This document shows positions 1-7,660 of a DNA stretch of 10,329 nt, in pieces. The notes beneath the pieces are model-generated. The model was not told where the DNA came from. It saw only the letters and a program-made list of their open reading frames with translations, and did not search any database. Position numbers and translations under genes: made by a program. The stretch comes from JAAYKM01 sp964411235. GTDB lineage: Bacteria > Desulfobacterota > Syntrophia > Syntrophales > JAAYKM01. Every line of letters starts with the position of its first letter. Within the stretch, counting starts at the first letter, position 1. The stretch spans positions 1 through 10,329 of the forward strand of contig CAYPKE010000090.1 of the NCBI GenBank assembly GCA_964411235.1. Reading direction: 5' to 3'.

Positions 1-839
1 TCACCCAGCCTGGCATAGCGATCCTGTTTGCGGGGCATGCGGTAAGCCTCTTTGAGCGCGGCTTCCGCCTTTTCCACGACACGGGCCTCCACCGCCTGAT
101 CAACCGGCTCGATGGTGATCAGCCGCTCTGGCCTACCGATCTCATTTTTCATCCGGATCTGCAGGTCAATGACGGGACGCATGGCTTCAAGGCCGTAGGT
201 AATCGCATCGACGATGATGTCGTCGTCCACCTCATTCGCCGCGCCCTCCAGCATGACGAGGTTCACATCATAATTTCCGCCGTCCTCGCGGGGAACCATC
301 CGCCCGGCCAGAAAAAGGTTGAGATCACTCTCTTCAATTTCGCCCAGTGAGGGGTTGCAAACAAAACCGCCATCGGTCCGGCCAACTCTCACGGCAGCAA
401 TGGGCCCCTTGAAGGGAATGTCCGATATTCCGAGAGCGGCCGAAGTCGCGATGAGGGCTGTAACGTCGGGATCATGCTCCGTATCCACCGACAACACCGT
501 CGCGATGACCTGCGTTTCGTGATGATAACCCTTAGGGAAAAGGGGCCTGATGGAACGGTCAATAATCCGTGAAGTCAGAATTTCCCGCTCATTGGGGCGC
601 CCTTCCCGCTTAAAAAACCCGCCCGGGATCTTGCCGGCGGCAAAGGTCAGTTCCTGATAGTCTACCGTCAAAGGGAGGAAATCCAACCCCTCCCGCTTGT
701 CCTTGAGGGACACGGCCGTAACGAGAACCACCGTGTCGCCGTAGGTCGCGAGGATTGCCCCGTCTGCCTGTGCGGCGGCATAATTCGCTTTCAGGGAAAG
801 CCTCTTCCCCGAAAACTCCGCTATAAATTCATTACTCAT
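1..839 (-). CDS. pnp: Polyribonucleotide nucleotidyltransferase (PNPase), N-terminal part, cut by window edge
   Basis: PNPase is a phosphorolytic 3'-5' exoribonuclease, a trimer usually of about 700 residues that degrades mRNA in the cytoplasm. About 279 residues are visible, open without a stop from ATG at 839 to the left edge; the 3' part (second catalytic RNase PH core, KH and S1 domains) is outside. The first RNase PH-like core is clear: ADGAILATYGDTVVLVTAV at residues 25-43, the RNA-binding loop PGGFFKREGRP at 72-82, and ILTSRIIDRSIRPLFPKGY at 87-105, then GPIAAVRVGR at 145-154 and SDLNLFLAG at 171-179. The start follows an AGAGAGG ribosome-binding sequence. Oddities are loss of the usual LETG stretch near residue 16 and roughly nine extra residues at about 181-190. 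It follows rpsO after a 131-base spacer, as in many bacteria, where PNPase often autoregulates from that spacer. The identification is secure. Confidence 0.96.
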   Translation of the reverse strand, partial: MSNEFIAEFSGKRLSLKANYAAAQADGAILATYGDTVVLVTAVSLKDKREGLDFLPLTVDYQELTFAAGKIPGGFFKREGRPNEREILTSRIIDRSIRPLFPKGYHHETQVIATVLSVDTEHDPDVTALIATSAALGISDIPFKGPIAAVRVGRTDGGFVCNPSLGEIEESDLNLFLAGRMVPREDGGNYDVNLVMLEGAANEVDDDIIVDAITYGLEAMRPVIDLQIRMKNEIGRPERLITIEPVDQAVEARVVEKAEAALKEAYRMPRKQDRYARLG

Positions 840-884
840 CGATTTTTTCCTCTCTATCCTTCGTATCATGGGCGGCTAATCTCA

Positions 885-903
885 TCCTGATCACTTCTCA
901 GGA
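885..903 (-). other. Small hairpin in the rpsO-pnp spacer
   Basis: A perfect 6-bp dyad (TCCTGA / TCAGGA) encloses a 7-base loop in the pnp leader, about 45-65 bases before the pnp start codon. It has no T-tract, so it is not an intrinsic terminator. Further out, GGCGGC (871-876) and GCCGCC (934-939) can pair around it, giving a possible longer imperfect stem. By position it could be an RNase processing or autoregulatory stem like that upstream of pnp in enterobacteria, but the sequence alone does not show this. No convincing promoter was seen in the 840-970 spacer. Confidence 0.35.
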
Positions 904-970
904 AGGACGCATCCCGTATATCCATCTCTGGAAGCCGCCGCGGGAAAAGCCGGCAAAACAAAACGCCCGC

Positions 971-1237
971 TTATTTTCGCAATCCCAGTCGCGATATGAT
1001 GCTCCGATACCGTTCCACTTCTTTCTTCTTCAGGTAATCGAGCAGCCTCCGTCTCTGGCCGACCAGCTTCAAAAGACCCCGCCGGGAGTGGTGATCTTTC
1101 TTATGCACCTTGAAATGCTCCGTCAGATATTCGATCCTGGCGCTCAAAAGTGCGATCTGCACTTCCGGAGACCCCGTATCGTTGTCATGAAGCTTGAAAT
1201 TGCCGATAATATCGCTCCTCTTTTCTACGTCCAACAC
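971..1237 (-). CDS. rpsO: 30S ribosomal protein S15
   Basis: S15 is a primary-binding protein of the 30S subunit that contacts the central domain of 16S rRNA and also forms a bridge to 50S. The product has 88 residues, against the usual 88-89. Hallmarks visible are DTGSPEVQIALLSARI at residues 20-35 and the rRNA-contacting HKKDHHSRRGLLKLVGQRRR at 45-64. The start is GTG at 1237, preceded by a strong GGGAGG at about nine bases; no ATG lies nearby. It lies 35 bases downstream of truB and 131 bases upstream of pnp. S15 represses its own mRNA in several bacteria, but I saw no clear pseudoknot in the short leader here. The family assignment is certain. Confidence 0.98.
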   Translation of the reverse strand: MLDVEKRSDIIGNFKLHDNDTGSPEVQIALLSARIEYLTEHFKVHKKDHHSRRGLLKLVGQRRRLLDYLKKKEVERYRSIISRLGLRK

Positions 1238-1272
1238 CGCTTTTTCCTCCCTCTCATTATTTTCCGGTTTCG

Positions 1273-2226
1273 TTAAACAATAATCCTTTTTGCTTGTGCC
1301 GCAAATACCCGCAGCGTTTTTGCCGCCTGTATTTTCTCCTCCCCGGGAAGCATTTCCCCGCTACCGCGAAGCATCTCTCCGACAGCGACGAGACCCGTTC
1401 TCCGGCACAGGAACCTTACCATATCTCCCCGATCAAGAAAAGGAATATGATCACCCCCCATGTCGCCGCAACTCAGCTGATAACCGTTACGCAGTTTCCC
1501 GGCCAGCGTCTCGTCCACGTAAAAAGCCTTGACCCCCGCGATTGCTTCGGGAAGCGAAATCATGGCGAAACGAAGAAGTTCGTGCAGTACATTATCCTGC
1601 AGACCTTCCGGATTCAGGGCCGCCTCTTCGGTGAACCGGCCGTTTTTCGTTCTTCTCAGGGCAACCATCGTTGCACCGCACCCGAGGGCCTCACCGACAT
1701 CGGCGCAAAGGGTCCGGACATACGTCCCTTTCGAGCAGGCAACGCGGAACGTCACCGCCGGCAATGAAACATTTTCAACCCGGACACTGTACACTTCGAC
1801 CGTCCGCGGTGCGGGGGTCACGGCAACGCCCCTGCGTGCCCAGCGGTGGAGGGGTCTCCCCTTGTACTTCACAGCCGAATACAAAGGCGGCACCTGCCTT
1901 CTTATCCCCTGCAGCCCCATGACCGCCTTGACGACTTCCCCGGTATCTGCGGCAACCGCATGCCGCGAAAGGACTTCCCCCGTGATGTCCAGGGTATCCG
2001 TGCAGATTCCCAGTTGCACCGTCGCAAGGTATTCCTTGGTATCACCGGCCAGAAACGGCGCAAGTTTCGTCCCCTCGTTGAGCATGACGGGCAAAACGCC
2101 CGTCGCCAGAGGATCGAGGGTGCCCGCATGGCCGACCCGGTCCGCTCCCATCACTTTCTTAATGCGCGCCACGATATCGTGGGAAGTAAACCCCGGCGGT
2201 TTGTCGATAATGACCAGGCCGTCCAT
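1273..2226 (-). CDS. truB: tRNA pseudouridine(55) synthase
   Basis: TruB isomerises U55 to pseudouridine in the T-loop of nearly all tRNAs and also acts as a tRNA-folding chaperone. The product is 317 residues, normal for the bacterial form with a C-terminal extension. The N-terminus GLVIIDKPPGFTSHDIV leads into the catalytic motif GHAGTLDPLATGVLP, whose Asp38 is the expected nucleophile. Tyr66 in KEYLATVQLG and the Arg in CSKGTYVRTL match other active-site residues of the family. In the substrate-binding segment the common LYxxARxG is PLHRWARRG, with His in place of Tyr, a mild variation. Residues from about 210 to the end form the TruB C-terminal/PUA-like part. The ATG follows the nrnA TAG with no gap (TAGATG), so translation is probably coupled. 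rpsO follows 35 bases later. Confidence 0.97.
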   Translation of the reverse strand: MDGLVIIDKPPGFTSHDIVARIKKVMGADRVGHAGTLDPLATGVLPVMLNEGTKLAPFLAGDTKEYLATVQLGICTDTLDITGEVLSRHAVAADTGEVVKAVMGLQGIRRQVPPLYSAVKYKGRPLHRWARRGVAVTPAPRTVEVYSVRVENVSLPAVTFRVACSKGTYVRTLCADVGEALGCGATMVALRRTKNGRFTEEAALNPEGLQDNVLHELLRFAMISLPEAIAGVKAFYVDETLAGKLRNGYQLSCGDMGGDHIPFLDRGDMVRFLCRRTGLVAVGEMLRGSGEMLPGEEKIQAAKTLRVFAAQAKRIIV

Positions 2227-3183
2227 CTAAGCCAATACCGTCCGCACCGCATCCAGAACGCGCCGGTGGACTTCTTCGAACTCCCCTTCGATACGGCAGG
2301 CCGCCGCATTCATGTGTCCGCCGCCGCCAAAAGCCTTTGCTACGCTTTCGACACTGATTCGATCCTTCGAGCGCAAACTCAACTTAAAAAGTCCTTTTCG
2401 TATTTCGGTGTAGAAGATCGCGACGTCGACCCCCCGGATCGTCCGGGGAATATCGACAAAATTCTCGGCGTGTTCAAGCGTCGCCCCCAATTCATCCAGA
2501 GTCTGCCTGAAGGCTGCCATGGAACCCACACGGTCATCCAGATCCAGACGCATCGTTTCCAGGACTTTTCCCAGCAAGCGGACCCTCACGAGGGGATTGT
2601 TTTCATAGATGTTTTCCGAAATCCACTGAGGATCGGCGCCGGCCCCCACGAGATGGCCCGCGGCGATCAACGTCTCTTTTCCCGTGCTGCCGTATCGGAA
2701 TCCGCCCGAATCCGTCAGGATAGCCGCATAAAGATTGGTCGCCATTTCCCGCGAGAGTGGGATCGACATGGCCGCCGCCAAGCGGTAAATCAACTCTCCC
2801 GTCGAGCTGGCCGCCGGATCGACATACGCGTACCGGCAAAACCCGTCATTGGAAATATGATGATCGATATTGATGAGCGTCCCGATCCGGGCGATATCCG
2901 CCGCTTTTTCTCCCACGCGTTCCAGTTCGCTGCAGTCAAGGATAAAGGCGGCATCATAGCTGCCGGGATCGTCTAAGGTGTTGACAATGGCATCGCTGCC
3001 CGGCAGGAAACGGTAGTTCTCCGGGGTCCTGTCTTCGTTATAAACGACGGCATCCTTTCCCAGGGACCGCAAGAGATGGGAAAGCGCCAGTTCCGACCCC
3101 AGAGCATCGCCGTCCAGTCTGACATGGGCAGTGAGAAGAAAGCGCCGGCACCGCCCGATCTGCGCGATGATTTCATGAAGCAT
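2227..3183 (-). CDS. nrnA: DHH/DHHA1 phosphoesterase, NrnA-like oligoribonuclease / pAp phosphatase
   Basis: NrnA-type enzymes degrade 2-5 nt RNA fragments (nanoRNA) and in several species dephosphorylate 3'-phosphoadenosine 5'-phosphate; they use Mn ions and are cytoplasmic. I place the start at ATG 3183, giving 318 residues, because the longer open frame to 3240 only adds residues read through rbfA. Metal ligands of the DHH domain are visible: DGDALGS (24-30), Asp83 in ILDCSE, the DHH triad at 107-109, and Asp158 in ILTDSGGF. The C-terminal DHHA1 domain carries FGGGGHMNAAACRI near residues 285-298, the usual substrate-binding Gly-rich loop. The gene overlaps the end of rbfA by 11 bases and abuts truB. 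The ribosome-binding sequence (GGAG, about 13 bases away) is weak, which suits coupling to rbfA. The substrate (nanoRNA versus pAp) cannot be decided from sequence. Confidence 0.92.
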   Translation of the reverse strand: MLHEIIAQIGRCRRFLLTAHVRLDGDALGSELALSHLLRSLGKDAVVYNEDRTPENYRFLPGSDAIVNTLDDPGSYDAAFILDCSELERVGEKAADIARIGTLINIDHHISNDGFCRYAYVDPAASSTGELIYRLAAAMSIPLSREMATNLYAAILTDSGGFRYGSTGKETLIAAGHLVGAGADPQWISENIYENNPLVRVRLLGKVLETMRLDLDDRVGSMAAFRQTLDELGATLEHAENFVDIPRTIRGVDVAIFYTEIRKGLFKLSLRSKDRISVESVAKAFGGGGHMNAAACRIEGEFEEVHRRVLDAVRTVLA

Positions 3184-3535
3184 CGTTTTTTTGCGTCTCC
3201 AATTCCGCCAGGATCCGATCGATCCGGCTGCCGTAAGCAAAAGACGGGTCGATTCTAAAAATAACTTCGGGAGTGTAGCGCAGCTTCAACCTTCCTCCCA
3301 ATTCCTTCCGGATGAACGGGGTCGCCTTTTTCAGCCCTTCCTGGGTCTCCCCGCCGCAGGCATCCTGACCCATCTCGACGAAGAAGACCTTCGCTACCCG
3401 CAGATCGTCGCTGACCTTGACACCCGTGATGGTCAACGTACCGATCCGGGGATCCCGGATCTCCTTGAGCAGAATGTCCGAAAGCTCCGCCTGAATAAGT
3501 TCGGCAACGCGATCCGCCCTCTTAAAATGAATCAT
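3173..3535 (-). CDS. rbfA: 30S ribosome-binding factor A
   Basis: RbfA is a small KH-fold protein that binds the 30S subunit and is needed for late 16S rRNA 5'-end maturation, particularly in the cold. The product is 120 residues, within the usual range. The N-terminal helix FKRADRVAELIQAELSDIL, the segment EIRDPRIGTLTITGVKVSDD, DLRVAKVFF, and the C-terminal RYTPEVIFRIDPSF are all family hallmarks. ATG at 3535 is preceded by AAGGAAG at a good distance. The gene overlaps the end of the DUF503 gene by 14 bases and the start of nrnA by 11 bases, so the three are probably translationally coupled. It works in the same process as RimP, encoded at the head of the operon. Confidence 0.96.
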   Translation of the reverse strand: MIHFKRADRVAELIQAELSDILLKEIRDPRIGTLTITGVKVSDDLRVAKVFFVEMGQDACGGETQEGLKKATPFIRKELGGRLKLRYTPEVIFRIDPSFAYGSRIDRILAELETQKNDAS

Positions 3536-3860
3536 ATTTACTTCCTTCCCCTTCCGAGGGGTCCATCAAATCCTTCATGCTGACGATCTCCATTCTGCTT
3601 TTCACGATCTCGGCAACTTGCAAACTGTCGATGAAATCCAGAATGTGATCCAGCTTGGCATTGATATACTGCTTGTCGTTCCCGACGACACAAAAACCGA
3701 TCTGCGCCCGTTTCCACTGATCGTTGTCACCGACTTCGGCAATCGACACATTGAATTCGTTCTGGGTCCGCTTCAGAAGATGCCGCAACACCCCCCTTTT
3801 TTCTTTCAGGGACCGGCACTCCGGTATGAGAAGATTGATCATGCCCGTACCTACGACCAT
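3522..3860 (-). CDS. DUF503 family protein (YlxP-like)
   Basis: This small protein of about 112 residues belongs to the DUF503 family (YlxP in Firmicutes), usually about 90-100 residues, a conserved neighbour of infB and rbfA whose biochemical role is not firmly established; a link to ribosome assembly is suggested by context. Diagnostic sequence is GTGMINLLIPECRSLKEKRG near the start, followed by NEFNVSIAEVGDNDQWKRAQ and a C-terminal tail that is acidic and polar. Two ATG codons stand in tandem (3863 and 3860). I prefer 3860 because the GGTGAG ribosome-binding sequence is then at a normal distance and family members begin with a single Met before the first strand. It lies 27-30 bases after infB and overlaps rbfA by 14 bases. 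Confidence 0.9.
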   Translation of the reverse strand: MVVGTGMINLLIPECRSLKEKRGVLRHLLKRTQNEFNVSIAEVGDNDQWKRAQIGFCVVGNDKQYINAKLDHILDFIDSLQVAEIVKSRMEIVSMKDLMDPSEGEGSKYDSF

Positions 3861-3890
3861 CATCTCTCACCACTTTCCACGCTGACCCGG

Positions 3891-6207
3891 CTACAGCTTT
3901 CGTTCGACCTTCTCCTGGACATAGGCTTCGATGATGTCTCCCGGCTTCAGGTCATTAAAGCCTTCGATTCCGATCCCGCACTCGAAGCCGGAAAGCACTT
4001 CCTTCGCGTCATCCTTGAAACGCTTCAGGGACATGATCTTGCCGTCGAAAATCTGGACCCCGTCCCGGACCAGGCGCACGCTTGATTTGCGGGCAATCTT
4101 CCCGTCCATGACGAAGCTGCCGGCGATCACCCCCACCTTGGGCACCCGGAAGAGCTCGCGCACTTCCGCCCTCCCCTGGGTGACTTCCTTGTACTCCGGC
4201 TCCAGGAGCCCCTCCATGGCAGCCCGCACGTCGGCAATGGCATTGTAGATAATATCATAGAGCTTGATGTCCACCCCTTCCTGTTCCGCGACTTCAACAA
4301 CCCGCGAATCGGGACGCACGTTGAACCCGATGATGATCGCATTGGACGCGGAAGCAAGCATGACGTCGGTCTCGGTAATCGTACCGGGAGAACTGTGGAT
4401 GACCCTCAATTTAATATCGTCCGTACTCAGTTTCCTCAAGGCATCCCCCAAGGCTTCGATGGATCCCTGCACGTCCGCTTTCAGAATCACGTTCAGCTCC
4501 TTCACGCCCTCCTTGATCTTCTGGTAAAGCTGTTCGAGGGTAATCTTGGAGGTTGCCGACAATTCCTTTTCCCGTTCCTTCCTGATCCAGTATTCGGCGA
4601 TATTACGGGCTTTCTTCTCATCCTCGACACCTGCGAATTCGGCGCTTGCCTGAGGAACGCTGGAAAACCCGATCACCTCGACAGGCGTGGACGGTCCCGC
4701 TGTTTTGACGCGAATGCCCTTGTCATTGTACATGGCCCGGACACGGCCCCATTCCATCTTGGAAACGAAGGCGTCGCCCTCGTGAAGCGTGCCTTCCTGG
4801 ATCAGGACCGTCGCAACCGGTCCCCTGCCTTTATCCAGCTTCGCCTCGACAACAACACCCCGTGCCGGCAGGTCCGGATCAGCCTTCAGGTCCAGGACAT
4901 CCGCCTGGAGCAGAATCATCTCCAGCAGGTCTTCGATCCCCTCTTTCTTTTTGGCCGACACTTCGCAGAAAATCGTTTCCCCTCCCCATTCTTCGGGCAC
5001 GAGGTTGTATTCCGTGAGGCCCTGTTTGATCCTGCCGGGATCCGCACCTTCCTTATCCATCTTATTGATCGCCACCAGGATGGGAACTTCTGCGACGCGG
5101 GAATGGTTTATGGCCTCTACGGTCTGGTCCATGACGCCGTCGTCGGCGGCAACCACGAGAACGACGACATCCGTCACCTTGGCGCCCCGGGCGCGCATGG
5201 CCGTAAAAGCCTCATGCCCGGGCGTGTCCAGGAAAACGATGTCCCGGTTTTTGAGTTGCACATGATAGGCGCCGATCGCCTGCGTAATCCCCCCGGCCTC
5301 CCCGTCGATCACATTGCTTTTGCGGATGGCATCCAGCAGGGAGGTTTTCCCGTGATCCACATGGCCCATAATCGTCACCACCGGGGCGCGGGGCCGCAGG
5401 TTCTTTGCCGCCTGCTCGACCTTATGGGTAACCTCTTCCATCTCAAAGGCCGCCGCCTCAACCTGGTAGCCGAATTCCGCGGCGATCAGGGTGGCAACGT
5501 CCGCATCAATCGCCTGGTTGATCGTCGCCATGACACCAATTCCCATTAATTTATTGATCACATCCCCCGCCTTGACACCCATTTTCTTGGCGAACTCGCC
5601 CACGGCTATCGTTTCCCCTACTTTGACCCGGCGCTTAATCGCCTTGGGGATCGTGATCTGCGTCTTTTTCATCTTCTGGGGAGGCGTTTTGCGCTCTTCC
5701 CGCCATCTGACGGGCCGTTCCTCCCCTTCACCCTCCAGGTGGACAATCTTCTTTTCGACGACTTTTTTCAGGAAAGACTTCTTCTTGGCGGCAGCGGCCT
5801 CCTCCGTAAAAGACTCNNNNNNNNNNNNNNNNNNNNNNNNNNNNNNNNNNNNNNNNNNNNNNNNNNNNNNNNNNNNNNNNNNNNNNNNNNNNNNNNNNNN
5901 NNNNNNNNNNNNNNNNTGCCGTTTCCGCTTTTGCCTCCTCACCTTCCGGAACTTCCGCCTCTTTTTTCTCTTCTTCCACCACAGGCCGCACAGCCCGGCG
6001 GCGGATAATGGTCGACGTAATCCGCTTCTCAACCATTTCCCTTGAGTCGGCGCCCCTCAGTTCCCGGTATATGCGCTCGACATCGCCGTCCTCGAGAGAA
6101 CTTGAATGGGATTTGACGGTAATGCCCATCTTCTCCATCCGAGTCATTAAATCCCGATTCTCCAGGCCCAGTTCCTTGGCGAGCTCATACACTCTTTTTT
6201 TCGTCAT
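3891..6207 (-). CDS. infB: Translation initiation factor IF-2, interrupted by an assembly gap
   Basis: IF-2 is the GTPase that places initiator tRNA on the 30S subunit and drives subunit joining. The N-terminal 97 residues (6207-5917) hold the IF2_N domain (MTKKRVYELAKELGLENRDL) followed by a charged E/K/A-rich linker. Then come 100 unknown bases, then 641 residues to the stop at 3891: a second IF2_N-like domain, the G domain with GHVDHGKT (5343-5366), GGITQ, DTPGH, NKMD and SAK, and C-terminal domains II, III and the fMet-tRNA-binding IV. The two flanks are in different frames only because the N run is an arbitrary length; both break exactly at codon edges. The usual VMPQT of the G domain is VMDQT here. 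The ATG has a GGGGAG ribosome-binding sequence eight bases upstream. Lies 67 bases after nusA. Confidence 0.95.
5817..5916. other. Assembly gap (100 N) inside infB
   Basis: Exactly 100 N, the conventional filler for a scaffold gap of unknown size. It lies in the low-complexity linker between the IF2 N-terminal domains, a segment often rich in repeated Ala/Glu/Lys/Pro codons and therefore hard to assemble. Because the coding frames on both sides end at codon boundaries, an intact gene requires a true gap length divisible by three; 100 is not. Confidence 0.98.
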
Positions 6208-6274
6208 ACCTGTAACTCCCCTGCGTTATGTTTCACGTCGAAGTCATCGTGCTAAAATGCTTTGATTCCATCAA

Positions 6275-7531
6275 TTACGACGCAACCCCCAATTCCTGAT
6301 CAAGAAGCCTGATGGCCTCCCTGATCACCGAAACGGCCTGTTCTTCGGTCATGCCCGGAATCGCCGTAAGCAGTTCCGAATTGGCCGCGGCAACGGCGGC
6401 GACACTCTTCAATCCCTCGTTGTAAAGGCGCTCCGCCATCGCCTCGTCGATTCCCGGTATCTTCGTCAGCGCTGCATACCCTTCTTCTTCCTTGCTTGCT
6501 TCAAGGGTTTCGCTCTTGACATCCAGTTTCCATCCGGTCAGCTTCACCGCCAGGCGCACATTCTGGCCATTCTTGCCGATCGCCAGTGAAAGCTGATCAT
6601 CAGGGACCACGACCAGCATGGAGTGGTGGTCCTCATCCACAAAGACGCGGCTTACCTTCGCCGGAGAAAGGGCGCTGCAGACATATTGCACAGTATCGTT
6701 GGAAAAGGGCACGATATCGATTTTTTCCCCCCGCAACTCCTGAACGACACTCTGTACGCGGGACCCCCGCATGCCGACACAGGCACCCACCGGGTCGACA
6801 TCCTTGTCGTAGGTGCGAACGGAAATCTTGGAGCGTTTCCCCGGCTCCCGGGCAACGTTGACAATTTCGATCATGCCTTCCGATATTTCCGGCACCTCGA
6901 TTTCGAACAGGACCCGGAGAAAATGCGGATGGGTGCGGGACAAAATGACCTGGGGTCCCTTGGTGATGCGCTTGACCTCAAGCAGATAGGCCCGGATTCG
7001 CTCCCCCCGCTTGTAGACCTCCCGATGGATCTGTTCGGATGTGGGAATCACCCCTTCCGCACGGCCGAGATTGACGATAATGCTTCCCCCCTCGAAGCGC
7101 TGAACAAAACCGTTGACGATTTCTCCCTTCCGGTCCTTGTATTCTTCGTATATGTTATCCCGCTCGGCATCCTTGACCCGCTGAATAATGATCTGCTTGG
7201 CCGTCTGCACGGCAATACGGCCAAAGGTACTGGTATCGATCTTGGCGCCGAGACTGTCGCCGGGTTCCGCTTCCGCATCCAGGTTCTTCCTGGCGTAATC
7301 CAGGGACACCTGTGTTTCCGGATCGCTCACCTTCTCCACGACGACCTTGAACTCGAAAACCTCTATCTCTCCCGTTTCCTCGTTATAATGGGCTTCGATA
7401 TCGACCTGGGACCCCAGTTTCTTCCGCGCGGCGGAAAGCATGGCCGCTTCCAGGGCTTCGATGATGATTTCCTTGTCCAGTCCCCTGTCCTTGCCCATCT
7501 GTTCGATCAGGCGTTTAAGTTCCGGCAGCAT
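6275..7531 (-). CDS. nusA: Transcription termination/antitermination factor NusA
   Basis: NusA binds RNA polymerase, promotes pausing and intrinsic termination, and takes part in antitermination and transcription-translation coupling. The product is 418 residues. Order of domains: RNA-polymerase-binding N-terminal domain (1 to about 125), S1 domain (about 134-199, from GEIVNGFVQRFEGG to VILSRT), tandem KH domains (about 225-345) with CVGMRGSRVQ at 251-260 and the GKNG loop at 319-322, and one C-terminal helix-hairpin-helix unit (about 350-412, KIPGIDEAMAERLYNEG). This is shorter than the roughly 495-residue E. coli form. The frame stays open upstream to 7639, but ATG 7531 has a GGGAGG ten bases ahead and starts at the conserved LPELKRLIEQ, so I use it. 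In E. coli NusA autoregulates this operon; the attenuator-like hairpin before rimP would be a plausible target. Confidence 0.96.
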   Translation of the reverse strand: MLPELKRLIEQMGKDRGLDKEIIIEALEAAMLSAARKKLGSQVDIEAHYNEETGEIEVFEFKVVVEKVSDPETQVSLDYARKNLDAEAEPGDSLGAKIDTSTFGRIAVQTAKQIIIQRVKDAERDNIYEEYKDRKGEIVNGFVQRFEGGSIIVNLGRAEGVIPTSEQIHREVYKRGERIRAYLLEVKRITKGPQVILSRTHPHFLRVLFEIEVPEISEGMIEIVNVAREPGKRSKISVRTYDKDVDPVGACVGMRGSRVQSVVQELRGEKIDIVPFSNDTVQYVCSALSPAKVSRVFVDEDHHSMLVVVPDDQLSLAIGKNGQNVRLAVKLTGWKLDVKSETLEASKEEEGYAALTKIPGIDEAMAERLYNEGLKSVAAVAAANSELLTAIPGMTEEQAVSVIREAIRLLDQELGVAS

Positions 7532-7660
7532 TGATGTGCAACCTCCCTGTTGTTTTTTTATCTTATCTCGTTCCCGGCCTTCGTTTATCAACCGGCCTTC
7601 GCCCGCATCCTCGATGACGAGGCTTTCCACCGTCGACACGAAACCGGGAACAACCCTTTT

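Noticed and set aside
1846..2976. A 376-codon open frame on the plus strand, antisense to truB and nrnA
   Set aside because: It lies opposite two certain genes, its translation has no recognisable domain, and long antisense frames are expected in GC-rich coding sequence.
3184..3240. NrnA starting at 3240
   Set aside because: The extra 19 codons are the rbfA sequence in another frame (Trp/Arg-rich), and the conserved N-terminus begins at 3183.
4395..5549. A 384-codon plus-strand open frame antisense to infB
   Set aside because: It is a shadow of the conserved IF2 G domain and C-terminal region, with low-complexity His/Arg/Gly content and no family resemblance.
6262..6274. 13-base palindrome TTGAT-TCC-ATCAA right after the nusA stop
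   Set aside because: It is only 5 bp of AT-rich stem with no T-tract; too weak to call a terminator within an operon that must read on into infB.
6623..7534. A 303-codon plus-strand open frame antisense to nusA
   Set aside because: It mirrors the nusA coding region exactly and shows no independent start signal or domain.
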